A DNA stretch of 64,000 bases, taken from NCBI GenBank assembly GCA_965219305.1, contig OZ244725.1:1302001-1366000 (forward strand), in the 5' to 3' direction. Below are positions 52,425-62,119 of the stretch, piece by piece (the first letter of the stretch is position 1; each line of letters begins with the position of its first letter). The translations under genes and the position numbers were made by a program. Below the pieces are notes generated by a model. The model saw only the letters and a list, made by a program, of their open reading frames with translations. It had not been told where the DNA came from and searched no databases. This DNA comes from DATHTS01 sp965219305. GTDB taxonomy: Bacteria > Acidobacteriota > Blastocatellia > Pyrinomonadales > Pyrinomonadaceae.

Positions 52425-54419
52425 TTACCTGAATTTGTTTTCAACTGTTACGCCTTTCCAATCGTCCGTGCGAAAAGGTGATGCGGGAAATCCCGCCGAA
52501 TTATAAAGATTCGCGTCCGTCGGCGCGTCCGACCACGCATAACGAACGGCGACCGGATTTTTGACGTTTTCGTTTGAAACAATAACTTTGTCGCCCGAAA
52601 TTTCGGCTTTTGAGTAATAGAATTTCTTGTCCGCGCCCGCGATTTCAAAACCGCGAACATAACCGAATTTGTCTTTCGCCATCAAACCACCGTCAGCGAA
52701 TTTGAACGAAATGATCGCTTTTCCGTTTTCAAATTTCGCCGCATCGAACATCGGACTCGAAAACGGAATATCCATTCCGTAAGTTTGTTTCAAAGCGTTC
52801 GCCGCCAGACGATGTCCGACATCTTGTTTGTTCGTCGGGTGAATATCGTTCGCGTTTCCGATGTCGGTCGTCACCGCCATTCCTGTTTTCGGCAAGCTCA
52901 ATGTCATTGTCTGCGCCTCGCGCAATTCCGCCCAACCGCTTCCAACATTGCTGTCCTGATTCGCGCCGTAACTCGACAATTGAACAAAGTAAAAATAAAA
53001 ATCGTCGCCCCATTTTTTGCGCCAGTCTTCGATCATCAAAGGAAAAGTTTTGCGATATTGATACGAACGCCCCGCATTTGTTTCGCCTTGATACCAAAGC
53101 ACGCCGCGCATCGCAAACGGCACGAGCGGCGCGATCATCGCGTTGTAAATTATCGTTCCCGCATTGTTGCTCGAATGCGCGTAAGTGTGCGGTTCGGCAA
53201 AAGCCGGCATCAATCTCCATTTATAATCGCCGAGCGGAATTTTTTCGTCCACCGTTTTCACAAAAACATCGTCCGCCGAACCTTGAAAACCGAGACCGAA
53301 CCATTCGGGTTCGATGGCTTTGTTCATCTTCACGACGAGCCGATTCTTTCCACTTTTCCAACTATTTTGCGGCAATTTAATTTCACGTTTGCCTTTCGTG
53401 ATTCCCGAAAAAACTTGCTTGCCGTTGATATAAATTTCGTTATAACTGTTGCTTTCCGCCAAACCGAGAATCGTTTCCTGTCCGACAAAATTTGCAGGAA
53501 TTTCGACATCACGCGCAAAAAAACCGTTGCCGCGCCACGACCAGATACCTTTCCAATCCCATTGCCCGATCGGATCGCTCGTTACCCATTTTGAAACGTC
53601 AAAGTCAGCCGCAAGATACTTTTTCTCATCGAAAACTGTCGGATTCGCGTCCGCATTTCCGAGCGTTGCGCGTTTCACATTTCGTTCGAGCAAAGCATCA
53701 AATCCCGCCCAATCATTCGGCAGATTTTCGCCGTAACTTTTCAGTTCGTCCGAAGAAATCATTCCTTCCTTTGAAATCCAGCTTTCGACCTGCGAACCGC
53801 CCCACGACGAATGAATTAACCCGACCGGAACTTTCAATTTCTTATAAACATCACGCGCAAAAAAGAAACCGACCGCCGTAAAATCGCCGACCGTTTCCGG
53901 CGAACTCGCCTTCCAATCGCCCGATTTCAAATCCTTCTGCGGCGCGGGTTCGACGACGTGTTCGACGTAAAACTGCCGAATCATCGGATAATCCGAATCT
54001 TTCTTTTCATTGGCAAAATTGTCGGCTTGTTTAACGGTAAATTCCATATTCGATTGTCCCGAACACAGCCAGACTTCGCCGATCAAAACATCTTTGACTG
54101 TCAAATTTCCCGATTTTGCCGCAACTTTCAATTCCAAAGGCTCGCCGCTCGCTTTCAACGGCGCAAAAGTAACCGTAAATTTCCCGCTCGCGTCGGCGTT
54201 CGCAGTTTTATTTTGTCCGCCGAGCGAAACAGTTACACTTTCATTCGGATTCGCCCAACCCCAAACCGGAATCGGTTTTTGACGCTGTAAAACGACGTGA
54301 TCGGAAAATATTTCTGCCAATTTCAGTTGCGCGTGAGCCGTCGAAATTCCGGCGACGAAACAAAAGATCAGCGCAAATGAAAACTTTTGTAAAATTGTAA
54401 ATTTGCTCGATATATTCAT
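52425..54419 (-). CDS. Sialate O-acetylesterase (SGNH hydrolase), secreted
   Basis: 664 aa with signal peptide, releases acetyl groups from sialic or other acetylated sugars. The Ser block GEVWLCSGQSNMEF (about 114-127) and FHPTNKQDVGHR-like block near the end (HPTNKQDVGH, DxxH) are visible, plus a beta-galactosidase-like insertion domain. Typical for gut/soil glycan degraders. No sialic-acid genes nearby. Confidence 0.88.
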   Translation of the reverse strand: MNISSKFTILQKFSFALIFCFVAGISTAHAQLKLAEIFSDHVVLQRQKPIPVWGWANPNESVTVSLGGQNKTANADASGKFTVTFAPLKASGEPLELKVAAKSGNLTVKDVLIGEVWLCSGQSNMEFTVKQADNFANEKKDSDYPMIRQFYVEHVVEPAPQKDLKSGDWKASSPETVGDFTAVGFFFARDVYKKLKVPVGLIHSSWGGSQVESWISKEGMISSDELKSYGENLPNDWAGFDALLERNVKRATLGNADANPTVFDEKKYLAADFDVSKWVTSDPIGQWDWKGIWSWRGNGFFARDVEIPANFVGQETILGLAESNSYNEIYINGKQVFSGITKGKREIKLPQNSWKSGKNRLVVKMNKAIEPEWFGLGFQGSADDVFVKTVDEKIPLGDYKWRLMPAFAEPHTYAHSSNNAGTIIYNAMIAPLVPFAMRGVLWYQGETNAGRSYQYRKTFPLMIEDWRKKWGDDFYFYFVQLSSYGANQDSNVGSGWAELREAQTMTLSLPKTGMAVTTDIGNANDIHPTNKQDVGHRLAANALKQTYGMDIPFSSPMFDAAKFENGKAIISFKFADGGLMAKDKFGYVRGFEIAGADKKFYYSKAEISGDKVIVSNENVKNPVAVRYAWSDAPTDANLYNSAGFPASPFRTDDWKGVTVENKFR

Positions 54420-54428
54420 TGCTTTAAT

Positions 54429-54884
54429 TTATTCAATTGATTTTCGCATACAGACGCTGTTTTCGATACCTTCGTATTGCCCGTAATTCGGAATAATTTC
54501 ATAACCGCTTTTCTGATAAAGTTTGATCGCTTCGGGCTGTTTCAAACCTGTTTCAAGAACAAATTCCGTAAAATTCAATTCCTTCGCCCAGTTTTCGAGT
54601 TCTTCCAAAATTTTAGCGGCAATTCCGCGCCCGCGACTTTCTTCGCGCACATACATTCTTTTAATTTCCGCCGTGCCTGCTTCGTATTTCTTAAACGCGC
54701 CGCAGCCGACAGCTTTTTCATTTTCATAAGCCACGACCACTTCGCTGATCTTGTTGATCTTGTTAAACTGCGCGTAAAACGAATGTTCATCGCCGTCACG
54801 AACCGCCAGATCAGCGTCGAGCAGTTTGACGAGTTCGCGGAAATCTTCATTTTCCGAATTTGTTCTTAAAATATTTATCATCAT
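54429..54884 (-). CDS. GNAT family N-acetyltransferase
   Basis: 151 aa; acetyl-CoA binding motif YVREESRGRGIAAKIL (about 79-94) and conserved LYQKSGYEII near the end. Substrate unknown. The stop is 10 bp before the esterase start, so co-transcription is likely. Confidence 0.88.
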   Translation of the reverse strand: MMINILRTNSENEDFRELVKLLDADLAVRDGDEHSFYAQFNKINKISEVVVAYENEKAVGCGAFKKYEAGTAEIKRMYVREESRGRGIAAKILEELENWAKELNFTEFVLETGLKQPEAIKLYQKSGYEIIPNYGQYEGIENSVCMRKSIE

Positions 54885-54992
54885 TATTTAGTCAACCATC
54901 GGGCTGAAAATCGAGCGAAATTTTCTAAAAAAACTTGAAGCGCATTATAATTCTGTCCGAATCAAACTCAAGCAATTTCGCCGCATTCCAGC

Positions 54993-56264
54993 CTATTCCA
55001 AATTAAATTTCGCCGTTGAACTTTCTCTTATCAAATTATAAGCCAACGCGAACCACAAAATAAAAGCGGCGTAAAAATCAATTCCGAAAACCAGCAAATA
55101 TCTCTGCGCGAGCCTTCCGGGATACAGAGGTAAAATTATTGTTGCTAAAATTATAAGACCGATTGCCGCAATATTGATCTTTGATTTTTTTTGTAAAATC
55201 GTATAAATCAAAGGCACAAGCGGAAAAAATAACGCCGTAAAATAATAACCGTTCGAGCGCGGCGCGACGATCAGCATTAAGCAAACCATCAAGCCGAATT
55301 CGTAATAAGCCAGAGAATCGAAATCCGAGAAAATTTGTTTATTTTTTCCTCTTAAACGGGCGCAATACCAGATAAAAAAACCTGTCGCCGCAAAAATTAA
55401 AAAACCGGAAATTTTCCATATAAGTTCGGTTTGTGATTTATTCAAATTGGCAATATTAACATTTTCATATTCGGTGTCGGTTTCCCGCTTTGAATAATCA
55501 ATTTCAGTTAAAACGCGCTCCAATTGTCCTTTTAACGAAATATTTATCGGACCGTTCGTTTCGTGAAATTCATTGTTGACCATTACGTGGTTATACCAAT
55601 CGTTTAAAATTCGCGTGTTCAAAGACGCGCCGAAATGCAACGCCGGAAGAAGATTGAAAACAATGATGCAAATTACGGTCGCGGCTAAAAATTTCCACTG
55701 TTTTTTCAAAACGAAATACGGCAAAAGCAAAACCGGAACGAGTTTGAAAGTAATCGCCGCAGCCATCATCGCAGCGGCAGGCAGCGGACGATTTTTGAGA
55801 ACTAAATAAAACGAGCCGAAAACCAAACCGAGAATCAGCAGATGCGCGTTAAAATGCTGAAACAGCATAAAAAAATATTTCGCCGAAACGGCAAACGACA
55901 AAGCCAAAACGAGCGCGAGCCGCATCTGCTTTTTCGTAATGATTTCATAACCGCGCCAAATCGCCCGTGTTGCAAAAAAACCCGTTAAGATATTCAGCCA
56001 AAGCCAGATAAATTTTACAGTTCCGTAAGACAAAAGACTGAGCGGCGCAAAAACAAACAGAAAAAAAGGCGGATAACGATAATCCATTACCTGACTGTCT
56101 GCAAAATCCGGCGAATACAAATCAACACGCCCTTTCAAAAGCGATATTCCCGCATTGTAATATGTATGAACATCTTCCCAGTGAAAATACCAAGACGCAA
56201 ACGCCGTCAAAACCACCAAAACCGATAGTGAAATAATTTTGATCTTTACAGAGGAGTTAATCAT
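54993..56264 (-). CDS. Glycosyltransferase 87 / DUF2029 family membrane protein
   Basis: 423 aa, about ten hydrophobic segments, with the GT-C-type early loop motif (SPDFADSQVMDYRYPPFFLF) placed after TM1. GT87 enzymes use polyprenyl-phosphate mannose in mycobacterial lipoglycan synthesis; the donor here is not known. Confidence 0.8.
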   Translation of the reverse strand: MINSSVKIKIISLSVLVVLTAFASWYFHWEDVHTYYNAGISLLKGRVDLYSPDFADSQVMDYRYPPFFLFVFAPLSLLSYGTVKFIWLWLNILTGFFATRAIWRGYEIITKKQMRLALVLALSFAVSAKYFFMLFQHFNAHLLILGLVFGSFYLVLKNRPLPAAAMMAAAITFKLVPVLLLPYFVLKKQWKFLAATVICIIVFNLLPALHFGASLNTRILNDWYNHVMVNNEFHETNGPINISLKGQLERVLTEIDYSKRETDTEYENVNIANLNKSQTELIWKISGFLIFAATGFFIWYCARLRGKNKQIFSDFDSLAYYEFGLMVCLMLIVAPRSNGYYFTALFFPLVPLIYTILQKKSKINIAAIGLIILATIILPLYPGRLAQRYLLVFGIDFYAAFILWFALAYNLIRESSTAKFNLE

Positions 56265-56470
56265 TAAAAAAACTTCTGACGTTAAAACGTCACTTCCTTA
56301 TAATTGTTGTAAATATAGCACAAAGACGCACAAACGTCCCGTCTTTGTTAAATTGAATAATCTACTTTTTGATTTTTTATTTCAGATGAAAACAGAAAAT
56401 AGTTTTATGTGTTGTGTTTCTTAAATTAGTTAAATCGTAACAATTCCGGTCAAATCAGAGTATAGTTTCG

Positions 56471-57024
56471 CTAAACTCTTTTTCCCGCTTCGCTTTCACC
56501 GATCAATCTTTCAAGCCGTCTTTTCCGTGCTGCTTCCTGCTTTGCCGACATCACCCAGTAATCTTTTGCTTTTTATACCAATTCGCCTGTTTTTCAAAAA
56601 ATTCCCAAGCCTTTTCGTTCGCCTTAAATCGTTTTTCAAACGCTTCGGAAAATTCTTTCGCTTCGTTTTCATAAGCATAAACCACCGATCTTTTCTCGTC
56701 GCGCTTCTCAAAAGCCGCAACTCCCGCAGATTTCATCAAATCTTTTTCGGTCAAAACGCGAACTTTCTCGATATTGACCGCGCTCCAATTGCTCCCGGCG
56801 CGGCGCGGCGTAAACCGATTCGAATAACTTTCCTCATCAATCTTGCGCCGAATTCCGTCAATCCAACCGAAACAAATCGCCTGATCCACCGCTTCCGACC
56901 AATTCATATAATTTTTGCCCAAACCGACTCTATAAAAACCGACGATGATCTCGGTTTCCTTGTCGTGATTTCCCTCAAGCCATTTGCGGAAATCTTCTTG
57001 TGTCGGGAAAAATTGCGGCTTCAT
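56471..57024 (-). pseudogene. YdeI-like (OmpD-associated) gene with frameshift
   Basis: The frame from 57024 encodes a YdeI-family protein up to NWYKK (MKPQFFPTQEDFRKW, CFGWIDGIRRKID, WSAVN) but stops at 56551 after 157 aa. The missing C-terminal ~30 residues (KDYWVMSAKQEAARKRRLER...) are present in the next frame to 56471, after an A5 run at 56570-56574 that lacks one base. Either a true 1-nt deletion or an assembly error. YdeI proteins are implicated in peptide resistance. Confidence 0.75.
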
Positions 57025-57044
57025 TAAAGTTAAAAGTTTATTGT

Positions 57045-57281
57045 CTAAGCTAAGGCAGGTTCTAATTGATTTTCAGCACAAGTTTTCAATGCTTGCCGCA
57101 AATCTTCCAAAATTCCTTCCATCTCATCGCGTGTTGCGCCGAATTTATTTTCAATTTCGCTCTCGGACATTTGCGATAAAACTAAATCCAAAGCCGTTTG
57201 ATAAACTCCGATCTCGTCGGCGGAAACCAAAACTTCCGCTAATTCTACCGATGCGATATTTTTCGTGTTTATAATTTCCAT
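57045..57281 (-). CDS. Hypothetical small acidic protein
   Basis: 78 aa, no recognised family, helical (SQMSESEIENKFGATRDEMEGIL). Follows the overlapping pair by 4 bp and precedes the YdeI-like gene; may belong with them. Confidence 0.5.
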   Translation of the reverse strand: MEIINTKNIASVELAEVLVSADEIGVYQTALDLVLSQMSESEIENKFGATRDEMEGILEDLRQALKTCAENQLEPALA

Positions 57282-57285
57282 AATG

Positions 57286-57564
57286 TTATTTCAAATCCTC
57301 AGGCAAGTTTGAACGATCAACTTTTTCCCATTTACCCGATTGCCGACGCTCCAAGCGGTTTCGTTTTGTCGTCCGAAAACTCGTATGATGCAGACCTTTC
57401 AAAGTAAAAATATGCGTTCGACCTTTCTCGCCGACAAAAACATAATACTCCGATTCGATGTCAAAATATATTTCCGAAGCCGCCGCCTTATCCTGTTCGG
57501 CTTCACTCGTCGGGCGTTCAATATCTTCGTGCCGCTCTTCTCCGTGTTCAGTCCTTTCAACCAT
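57286..57564 (-). CDS. Hypothetical protein, second gene of overlapping pair
   Basis: 92-99 aa depending on start (ATG 57564 overlaps the upstream gene by 8 bp; ATG 57585 by 29 bp). Ends in a basic RRQSGKWEKVDRSNLP region. Overlap with a short antitoxin-like gene suggests a two-gene unit. I do not recognise a toxin family. Confidence 0.5.
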   Translation of the reverse strand: MVERTEHGEERHEDIERPTSEAEQDKAAASEIYFDIESEYYVFVGEKGRTHIFTLKGLHHTSFRTTKRNRLERRQSGKWEKVDRSNLPEDLK

Positions 57565-57769
57565 TTTCAGCGCAGTCGTGTTCATTCGCCGGGCGATTCA
57601 TATCCTCTTCGGTCAAGTTTTTTCCGTCCCAAACTTTGTCTATCGCGTCGGTTGCTTTGTCGGCGAAATATTTGGCGAGAATCGCTTTTATCTCGCGCAA
57701 ACTTTCATCCGAAACGCCATTGCCGTAAAGCCGCAAAAGTTCGAGTTGTAAATTACTCATCGTTTCCAT
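57557..57769 (-). CDS. Putative antitoxin-like small protein
   Basis: 70 aa, METMSNLQLELLRLYGNGVSDE followed by LREIKAILAKYFADKA: this matches a widespread short protein family usually found directly before PIN-type or other toxin genes. Here no PIN gene follows; the overlapping downstream gene is unrecognised. Type II-like antitoxin is an inference. Confidence 0.55.
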   Translation of the reverse strand: METMSNLQLELLRLYGNGVSDESLREIKAILAKYFADKATDAIDKVWDGKNLTEEDMNRPANEHDCAENG

Positions 57770-57780
57770 TATTTATTTTA

Positions 57781-58974
57781 TCAAATCTTGAATTCCGTAA
57801 TATCAACTGTTGAACCTCTTTCAATTACAGGTTGAGCGAGCAAAAATTTATCCAGTCTTTTATGTATAACAATATGCCAATACATACGATCTTTATTTGT
57901 TGTCCATAAATTTTTTACAAAAGGCTTAAAAGTTTCAAATGGAATTAATATTGTATTTTGAGGTGAACTACATCCATAAGCGACAAAAGCATTTTCAAAT
58001 TGCTCAAGAAACTCTTGTTGATGTGGGTGAAATGCAAACCAAAATTTTTCAAATTGTCCCTGCTTATGTGGTTTTGAAATAGCACAGATTAATCCAACAG
58101 ATTTGTCTTTATTAGAATATGAAACACGAGTTTGTTTTATTAAATTTATTCCTAATTTGGATTGAATTTTTTCTAAACATTCTTCGTGAAAAGTTACCGG
58201 AGTTGCTTTAGTGTGATTTAAATCTTTTTGAATCGTTTCGCTTTCTTCTTCAAAAACTTCTTCGGATTCTGCGGAATCTTCAATTTCTAAATCTTTTGAA
58301 GTTAGAAAAATTAAATCGATCAACTTATCGATTCTTGTATATTCTTTGGGTTTTAATAATTCATTGATTTGCTGAATTGTTTTTGTGTCGTTGAGTTTTT
58401 CTTTTAACGCTAGTAACTGTAAAAGTGAATCAGTGCTTAAAAGTCTAATGTCCCAAGCGTGACGCGAACCTCTGATTTGTGCTTCAAGATCGCCTGTATC
58501 TTGTCTTCCGACAATTATTAAAATTGATGAGTTTGATTTGTTGATTTGTCTTTGTTCAATCAACTTATTTCGATATTCAGCAATCGTGTCTAAATTTATT
58601 CGGTAAGCGTCGGTTGTTTTCACTTCGACAATAATGCTGAAATCTTCGTTTGATTTCCAAATCCCATCGTAACCAATTTCGTTTCTTCTACCTCGATAAA
58701 GTCCGTTCGTTACATCAAAACCTAATCTTGAGCCGATTTGATTGATAACATCTTGAAGCGCAAAACCACTATCTTCAAATTTTTCCGTAAGGCAGTTTTC
58801 AGAGAATTGTTTCAAAAGTTCAAACGGAACTTGATCGAGCAATTCTCGGAATTCATTCGAAGTTGTATTGTTGTCTTTTAGTTTGCCGTCACCTGCAAAA
58901 GACAAAATTTGTGAGAGCGATTTTGAGTCAAAAGTCTCTTTGCTGTTAATCCATATTTCCGAAATACTATTCAT
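57781..58974 (-). CDS. PD-(D/E)XK restriction endonuclease-like protein
   Basis: About 397 aa from ATG 58974 (frame opens at 59004). The motif EIGYDGIW ... IIVEVKTTD supplies Asp103, Glu117 and Lys119 (numbered from 58974), the PD-(D/E)XK set. The C-terminal half is unlike known specificity domains. AT-rich, 53 bp after the Nmad2 gene on the same strand, so they probably act together. Confidence 0.75.
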   Translation of the reverse strand: MNSISEIWINSKETFDSKSLSQILSFAGDGKLKDNNTTSNEFRELLDQVPFELLKQFSENCLTEKFEDSGFALQDVINQIGSRLGFDVTNGLYRGRRNEIGYDGIWKSNEDFSIIVEVKTTDAYRINLDTIAEYRNKLIEQRQINKSNSSILIIVGRQDTGDLEAQIRGSRHAWDIRLLSTDSLLQLLALKEKLNDTKTIQQINELLKPKEYTRIDKLIDLIFLTSKDLEIEDSAESEEVFEEESETIQKDLNHTKATPVTFHEECLEKIQSKLGINLIKQTRVSYSNKDKSVGLICAISKPHKQGQFEKFWFAFHPHQQEFLEQFENAFVAYGCSSPQNTILIPFETFKPFVKNLWTTNKDRMYWHIVIHKRLDKFLLAQPVIERGSTVDITEFKI

Positions 58975-59027
58975 AGTTTTTCTTTTCGTGAGATAAAAAT
59001 TCAACTAACATAATTTTGTTTCCAAAA

Positions 59028-59723
59028 TCAGCAAATTGTTTCTTCTGTTTCAATTTTATCTTCTTCTAAATGTTGTTTAGAGCAAGCCATAACTACTTTA
59101 TCATTTGTTTTTCTATCGAAAAGTGAACGCATTTGTGGATCAGCGTAGATTTTGTTTTTCTCAAACTGTTTGATCCAATTTTCAAAATCTTTAATGATTG
59201 ATTCATCTTCTATTTTTTTGTGATTTTGATTTTCTTTTATAATTCCTTTAAGTTCAAATGGTATTAACCTTGCCTCTTCCCCAAAATAATAAAAATGATC
59301 AGAAAGTAAAGAATTGATTCCACTTAAATCTTTTTTACGCTCATTTTCTTTATGAACACTTTTTCTCAATCTTGGATTTAATCCATTTGAATAATCATAA
59401 ATACAATCCCCCATACGAAGTCGCCAATCGGCTGTCCTCCAGTTAGGAATTTTATTGGGCAAAGAGTTTTTGCAAAAAATATCGTAATCTTCCAAAGTTT
59501 TTATATCGCTTATTTTCATCGCATAAACTAAACTGTCTGATAGATCATAAATGTTTCCGTCATTACACTTGGCATTTTTAGAACCAGTTCCAACTATCCA
59601 ATCCCCGATTTGAGCATTTCTTCTAATTGCAGGCTTGCAAATCGTTAAGGTACATATTCCCCAAAATGGATTTGGTGCTGCTCCATCATCGTATCTTAAA
59701 ACATATGAATAAATCTTTGTCAT
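59028..59723 (-). CDS. Nmad2 (nucleotide modification-associated domain 2) protein
   Basis: 231 aa; N-terminal MTKIYSYVLRYDDGAAPNPF and CKPAIRRNAQIGDWIVGTGS are as remembered for Nmad2, a domain linked by genomic context to hypermodified DNA bases and restriction systems. AT-rich, unlike its neighbours. Paired with the downstream endonuclease; no methylase or base-modifying enzyme lies next to them. Confidence 0.75.
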   Translation of the reverse strand: MTKIYSYVLRYDDGAAPNPFWGICTLTICKPAIRRNAQIGDWIVGTGSKNAKCNDGNIYDLSDSLVYAMKISDIKTLEDYDIFCKNSLPNKIPNWRTADWRLRMGDCIYDYSNGLNPRLRKSVHKENERKKDLSGINSLLSDHFYYFGEEARLIPFELKGIIKENQNHKKIEDESIIKDFENWIKQFEKNKIYADPQMRSLFDRKTNDKVVMACSKQHLEEDKIETEETIC

Positions 59724-59746
59724 AAAAATGTCATAACTTCAATGAA

Positions 59747-61429
59747 CTAAAAAGCCGGTTCTTCATAAATGCCGTAAACATCTCTTAACGCCGTGCAGAT
59801 TTCTTCGACGGTGGCGTATTCTTTGACCGCTTCGATTGTCAAAGGCATTAGATTTACATTTTCTTTTGCGCCTTTTTTTAGTTTTTCGAGGACGTTGGCG
59901 ACTGCGCCTTCGTCGCGTTTTTGTTTGACGGTTTCTAAGCGTTCGAGTTGGTGATCGCGGACGTTTTCGTCAATTTTTAGAATGTTGGTGGTGGAAATCT
60001 CGTTTTCCATCGCGTATTTATTTACGCCGACGATGGTTTGTTCGCGGCGTTCGACGGATTTTTGGTATTGATACGCCGATTCCTGAATTTCTCTCTGCGG
60101 GAAACCAGCTTCGATGGCTTCGACCATTCCGCCGAAACCGTCAATTTTGTCGAAATAATCGAAACAGCCTTCTTCCATTTTCTTGGTCAGAGATTCGAGA
60201 TACCAACTGCCGCCGAGCGGGTCAACCGTGTTTGCCGCGCCGGTTTCTTCGGCGATGATCTGCTGTGTGCGAAGCGCGATCAACGCGGCTTCGTCGGTCG
60301 GAAGTGCCAACGCTTCGTCGTATGCGTCGGTGTGCAGAGATTGTGTGCCGCCGAGAACTCCGGCAAGTGCCTGAATCGCAACTCGTGCAATGTTGATAAG
60401 CGGCTGTTGACTCGTCAATGAAACTCCGGCGGTTTGCGTGTGAAAACGCATCTGCATCGTCTTCGGATTTTTCGCGCCGAAACGGTCGCGCATCGTTTTC
60501 GCCCAGACGATTCGGGCGGCACGATATTTGGCGATTTCCTCGAAAAAGTCGTTGTGCGCGTTAAAGAAAAACGAGATGCGCGGCACGAATTCGTCAACGT
60601 CCATTCCGCGTTCAACGCCGTATTGTACATATTCCACGCCGTCGCGCAAAGTGAACGCGAGTTCCTGCAACGCCGTCGAACCGGCTTCGCGGATGTGATA
60701 ACCCGAAACGGAAATCGGATTATATTTCGGCAGATGTTCGGCGCAAAATTCCATCGTGTCAACGACCAACTTCATTCCCGGTTTGATCGGGTATATCCAT
60801 TCCTTCTGCGCGATATATTCCTTCAAAATATCGTTTTGCAGTGTGCCGGAAATTTTATTAAAATCCGCGCCCTGTTTTTCGGCAAGCGCACAATAAAACG
60901 CCAGAAAAATCCACGCCGGAGCATTGATCGTCTGCGAAACTGTCACGTCTTCCAGACTGATTCCGTCAAACAAAGCTTCAAAATCAGCAAACGACGAAAC
61001 CGCCACGCCGCATTTGCCGACTTCGCCTTCGCTCAACGGTGAATCCGCGTCCAAACCCATCAATGCGGGCAAATCATACGCCACCGAAAGTCCGGTCTGA
61101 CCTTGCGCCATTAAATATTTAAATCTCTGATTCGTCTCTTCCGGCGAAGAAAAACCCGCAAACTGGCGCATCGTCCAGAGTTTTCCGCGATAACCCGTCG
61201 GGTGAATCCCGCGCGTGTATGGAAATTCGCCGGGAAAACCGACTTCCGCGTCGAAATCAATGTTTTCCGTGTCGGCTTCGGTGTAGAGACGTTCAACGGG
61301 TTCCAAGGAAACACCCTCAAAACTCATTTTTCGTTCCGGTCTTTTTGTCGTTACGGGATTTAAGGTTTCTCCTTCCCAACGCTCAACTTTTGCTTTGTTT
61401 TCTGATGCTTTTTCTTTTGTTTTCGGCAT
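59747..61429 (-). CDS. mcmA: Methylmalonyl-CoA mutase, large-chain catalytic subunit
   Basis: 560 aa, acyl-CoA mutase barrel without the C-terminal B12-binding domain, which must be a separate subunit elsewhere. GIHPTGYRGKLWTMRQFAGF (TIM-barrel start and active-site region), QTGLSVAYDLPALMGLD, and the SVSGYHIREAG motif. Interconverts succinyl- and methylmalonyl-CoA, working with MeaB and the epimerase at 46-48 kb. Confidence 0.93.
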   Translation of the reverse strand: MPKTKEKASENKAKVERWEGETLNPVTTKRPERKMSFEGVSLEPVERLYTEADTENIDFDAEVGFPGEFPYTRGIHPTGYRGKLWTMRQFAGFSSPEETNQRFKYLMAQGQTGLSVAYDLPALMGLDADSPLSEGEVGKCGVAVSSFADFEALFDGISLEDVTVSQTINAPAWIFLAFYCALAEKQGADFNKISGTLQNDILKEYIAQKEWIYPIKPGMKLVVDTMEFCAEHLPKYNPISVSGYHIREAGSTALQELAFTLRDGVEYVQYGVERGMDVDEFVPRISFFFNAHNDFFEEIAKYRAARIVWAKTMRDRFGAKNPKTMQMRFHTQTAGVSLTSQQPLINIARVAIQALAGVLGGTQSLHTDAYDEALALPTDEAALIALRTQQIIAEETGAANTVDPLGGSWYLESLTKKMEEGCFDYFDKIDGFGGMVEAIEAGFPQREIQESAYQYQKSVERREQTIVGVNKYAMENEISTTNILKIDENVRDHQLERLETVKQKRDEGAVANVLEKLKKGAKENVNLMPLTIEAVKEYATVEEICTALRDVYGIYEEPAF

Positions 61430-61543
61430 AATTAATTCCTTTATAAATATATTTTATCTAGCGATAATTGTAACACGAGTTTTTATTACTTTTGAAAGAG
61501 GATTGTTTTATCGTTCGCGCTTTCGGCGGCAGAGGTGAAATGC

Positions 61544-61582
61544 AAAATGAGCGGTAAGTTTAATAAACTCACCGCTCATTTT
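61544..61582 (-). terminator. Terminator of sodN
   Basis: Stem AAAATGAGCGGT / ACCGCTCATTTT with a 15-nt loop, 24 bp after the stop codon at 61606. Confidence 0.8.
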
Positions 61583-61605
61583 AATTTTACAAACTTTTCG
61601 CCGTT

Positions 61606-62070
61606 TTACTGGCTCGCCATATACCATTCGACGTTTTTGCCTTTCGTTTCCCAGAACATTTCGTGGATTTTCTTGATTTTATCCATCAATTCCTGTGCGT
61701 GTTCGAGGCTGATTTCCTGTTTGCAGGACGAGCAGAGCTTCGCCGCTTGCCAAAAAGTTTCGTGCAGATCGGGATATTTTTCGAGATGTTCCGGTTTGAA
61801 AAAGTCCGTCCACAAAACGAGAATATGGTGTTTCGCCAAATCCGCGCGTTCTTCCTTGATAGCGATAAAGCGCGTCAGCGTGTTCTGATACGCGACGCTC
61901 GCTTTTTCGTCACTTCCGTCCGGTTTTTTCAGATCGAGAATTTTCTTCGTCAACATCAAAACCGATTCGGCTTCGATACGCGCTTGTGCCGGATCGTAAA
62001 CCCCGCACGGACCATCACAATGCGCTTCGGCAGTTTCAAAATTTTCTACATTAATTAATTTTTCAAACAT
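61606..62070 (-). CDS. sodN: Nickel superoxide dismutase
   Basis: 154 aa. The Ni hook HCDGPCGVYDPA begins at residue 17 (His17, Cys18, Cys22 in the precursor; 1, 2 and 6 in the mature enzyme), preceded by a 16-residue propeptide that must be cleaved. The usual maturation protease SodX is not adjacent. Detoxifies superoxide in the cytoplasm. Confidence 0.94.
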   Translation of the reverse strand: MFEKLINVENFETAEAHCDGPCGVYDPAQARIEAESVLMLTKKILDLKKPDGSDEKASVAYQNTLTRFIAIKEERADLAKHHILVLWTDFFKPEHLEKYPDLHETFWQAAKLCSSCKQEISLEHAQELMDKIKKIHEMFWETKGKNVEWYMASQ

Positions 62071-62119
62071 AATTTTTCTTTACTCCTTAGTTCTATCAAG
62101 TATTTTTCTGATTCAAACC

